A stretch of 5,170 nucleotides of DNA from Chitinophagaceae bacterium (GTDB taxonomy: Bacteria > Bacteroidota > Bacteroidia > Chitinophagales > Chitinophagaceae). The DNA lies in the NCBI GenBank assembly GCA_947452875.1, contig CANGEZ010000181.1, positions 1-5,170 on the forward strand. The letters run 5' to 3'. Of the stretch, positions 4,584 to 5,170 are shown in pieces. The notes below the pieces were generated by a model that saw only the letters and a list, made by a program, of their open reading frames with translations, ran no database searches and was not told the DNA's origin. Position 1 is the first letter of the stretch. Each line of letters begins with the position of its first letter. The position numbers and the translations under genes were made by a program.

Positions 4584-5061
4584 ATTTTGCTTTTATCGGA
4601 ATCCAAATTTCCTCTTCTGATGAAGGATCATTGTTCTTGTATTTTTCTCCTAATACTTCAAAATGCGCCCTGTCATCTAATGTATATGCCGAATTGGGTA
4701 TCCAAACTGTAAAAATATTTTGATAAAAACTGGAGATATCGGTGGTTGTTCCTTTGTAAAGAAAAACAGCATAAAGCCCGGTTGGCAAAGTATACGTTTC
4801 CATTTCATTGGGTACATTATCGAAACTTGTTACTTCCACAGTTGCCCATCTTTCAAATTCGTTGGTTGGTTTGAAGTCTGCAAAATGCGTTGGCTTGTAA
4901 ACAACCAATGAAATCAAATCATTATCAACGTTATTGGTTATTTCTTTTCGTCTTGGCATGAAACTTCCCCAAAGGTGACCAATTCTGTAATCAGCATAAC
5001 TCATGGTCATACGCTTCCCAACTAATTTCTTTTCGTTTAAGGTTTCAATTCGCGGTGTCAT
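4582..5061 (-). CDS. Stand-alone GyrI-like effector-binding domain protein
   Basis: The 159-residue protein consists of a single GyrI-like/AraC effector-binding domain (SOUL-like fold) without a DNA-binding helix-turn-helix. Such domains bind small, often hydrophobic or cationic molecules; in AraC- and MerR-type regulators they sense effectors, and the stand-alone forms may sequester ligands or, in some related proteins, hydrolyse them. Family landmarks are the opening TPRIETLNEKKLVGKRMTMS (2-21), a Trp in HLWGSFMPRR (29-38), the LPTGLYAVFLYKG strand pair (92-104), and the C-terminal signature RAHFEVLGEKYKNNDPSSEE (131-150) followed by EIWIPI, whose acidic residues are the usual ligand-facing positions. 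The ATG at 5061 directly precedes the conserved opening, which supports the start. The gene appears complete. No regulator partner is adjacent in the window. Confidence 0.86.
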   Translation of the reverse strand: MTPRIETLNEKKLVGKRMTMSYADYRIGHLWGSFMPRRKEITNNVDNDLISLVVYKPTHFADFKPTNEFERWATVEVTSFDNVPNEMETYTLPTGLYAVFLYKGTTTDISSFYQNIFTVWIPNSAYTLDDRAHFEVLGEKYKNNDPSSEEEIWIPIKAK

Positions 5062-5083
5062 TTTTTACTCTTTTATAAATTCT

Positions 5084-5091
5084 AAAATATA
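5084..5091 (-). promoter_or_regulatory. Weak -7 box candidate for the GyrI-like gene
   Basis: On the minus strand, TATATTTT matches TAnnTTTG except for the last base and ends 22 bp before the ATG at 5061, the same distance seen for the better boxes in this window. In AT-rich DNA such a match is easily made by chance. Confidence 0.25.
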
Positions 5092-5170
5092 GGCCTGCAT
5101 AGTTCCTTGATTGAATATCGAAAATGTTCCTCGTGAGAGTAAATACATCTAATATGAATCTATAGAATTA

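Noticed and set aside
4720..4911. Plus-strand open frame inside the GyrI-like gene
   Set aside because: It is antisense to the strongly family-like GyrI coding sequence and has no motif.
5062..5170. Possible gene at the right edge
   Set aside because: No frame on either strand has a start codon followed by a sustained reading frame; only the weak -7 box is visible.

Overview
The window looks like a chromosomal segment of a member of the Bacteroidota, most probably a Flavobacterium-like organism. The DNA is AT-rich and the proteins are rich in Lys, Ile and Asn. Several genes are preceded by the TAnnTTTG-type -7 box of this phylum instead of a clear Shine-Dalgarno sequence. The proteins (AHSA1/SRPBCC, RimJ/RimL-type GNAT, secreted alpha/beta hydrolase, DoxX-like, SDR, GyrI-like) are of kinds common in these genomes. 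The assignment rests on style and remembered families, not on a database search.

Layout. Positions 1-148 hold the 5' end of an IS256-type insertion sequence on the minus strand: the transposase N-terminus plus the element's terminus, cut by the window edge. A 20-bp perfect palindrome and a G-depleted leader follow, then an AHSA1/SRPBCC gene (321-737, +). A convergent gap carries an 11-bp direct repeat and a heptamer array that runs into the end of a GNAT acetyltransferase gene (826-1392, -). Upstream of that, on the same strand, is a secreted alpha/beta hydrolase of the secretory-lipase type (1465-2712, -). Positions 2713-3259 form a 547-bp gene-free stretch dominated by nested repeats: two near-identical 141-bp units plus an extra partial unit, all built from degenerate octamers, followed by a second heptamer array. 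Next come a DoxX-like four-helix membrane protein (3260-3628, -) and, divergent from it across a 220-bp gap, a short-chain dehydrogenase (3849-4565, +). The SDR gene converges on a stand-alone GyrI-like effector-binding protein (4582-5061, -), with a short bidirectional hairpin terminator between them. Positions 5062-5170 show only a possible weak promoter.

How the genes work together. I see no multi-gene defence or biosynthetic system. The genes are mostly single transcription units; only the hydrolase and GNAT genes (72 bp apart, same strand, no -7 box seen before the GNAT gene) could be co-transcribed. Apart from two proteins with clear catalytic machinery (the hydrolase and the SDR), the products belong to small housekeeping or accessory families without a defined pathway. 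The most unusual content is non-coding: three different short-period repeat families in intergenic DNA, one of which supplies the last codons and the stop of the acetyltransferase gene, and a recent 141-bp tandem duplication with competing hairpins.
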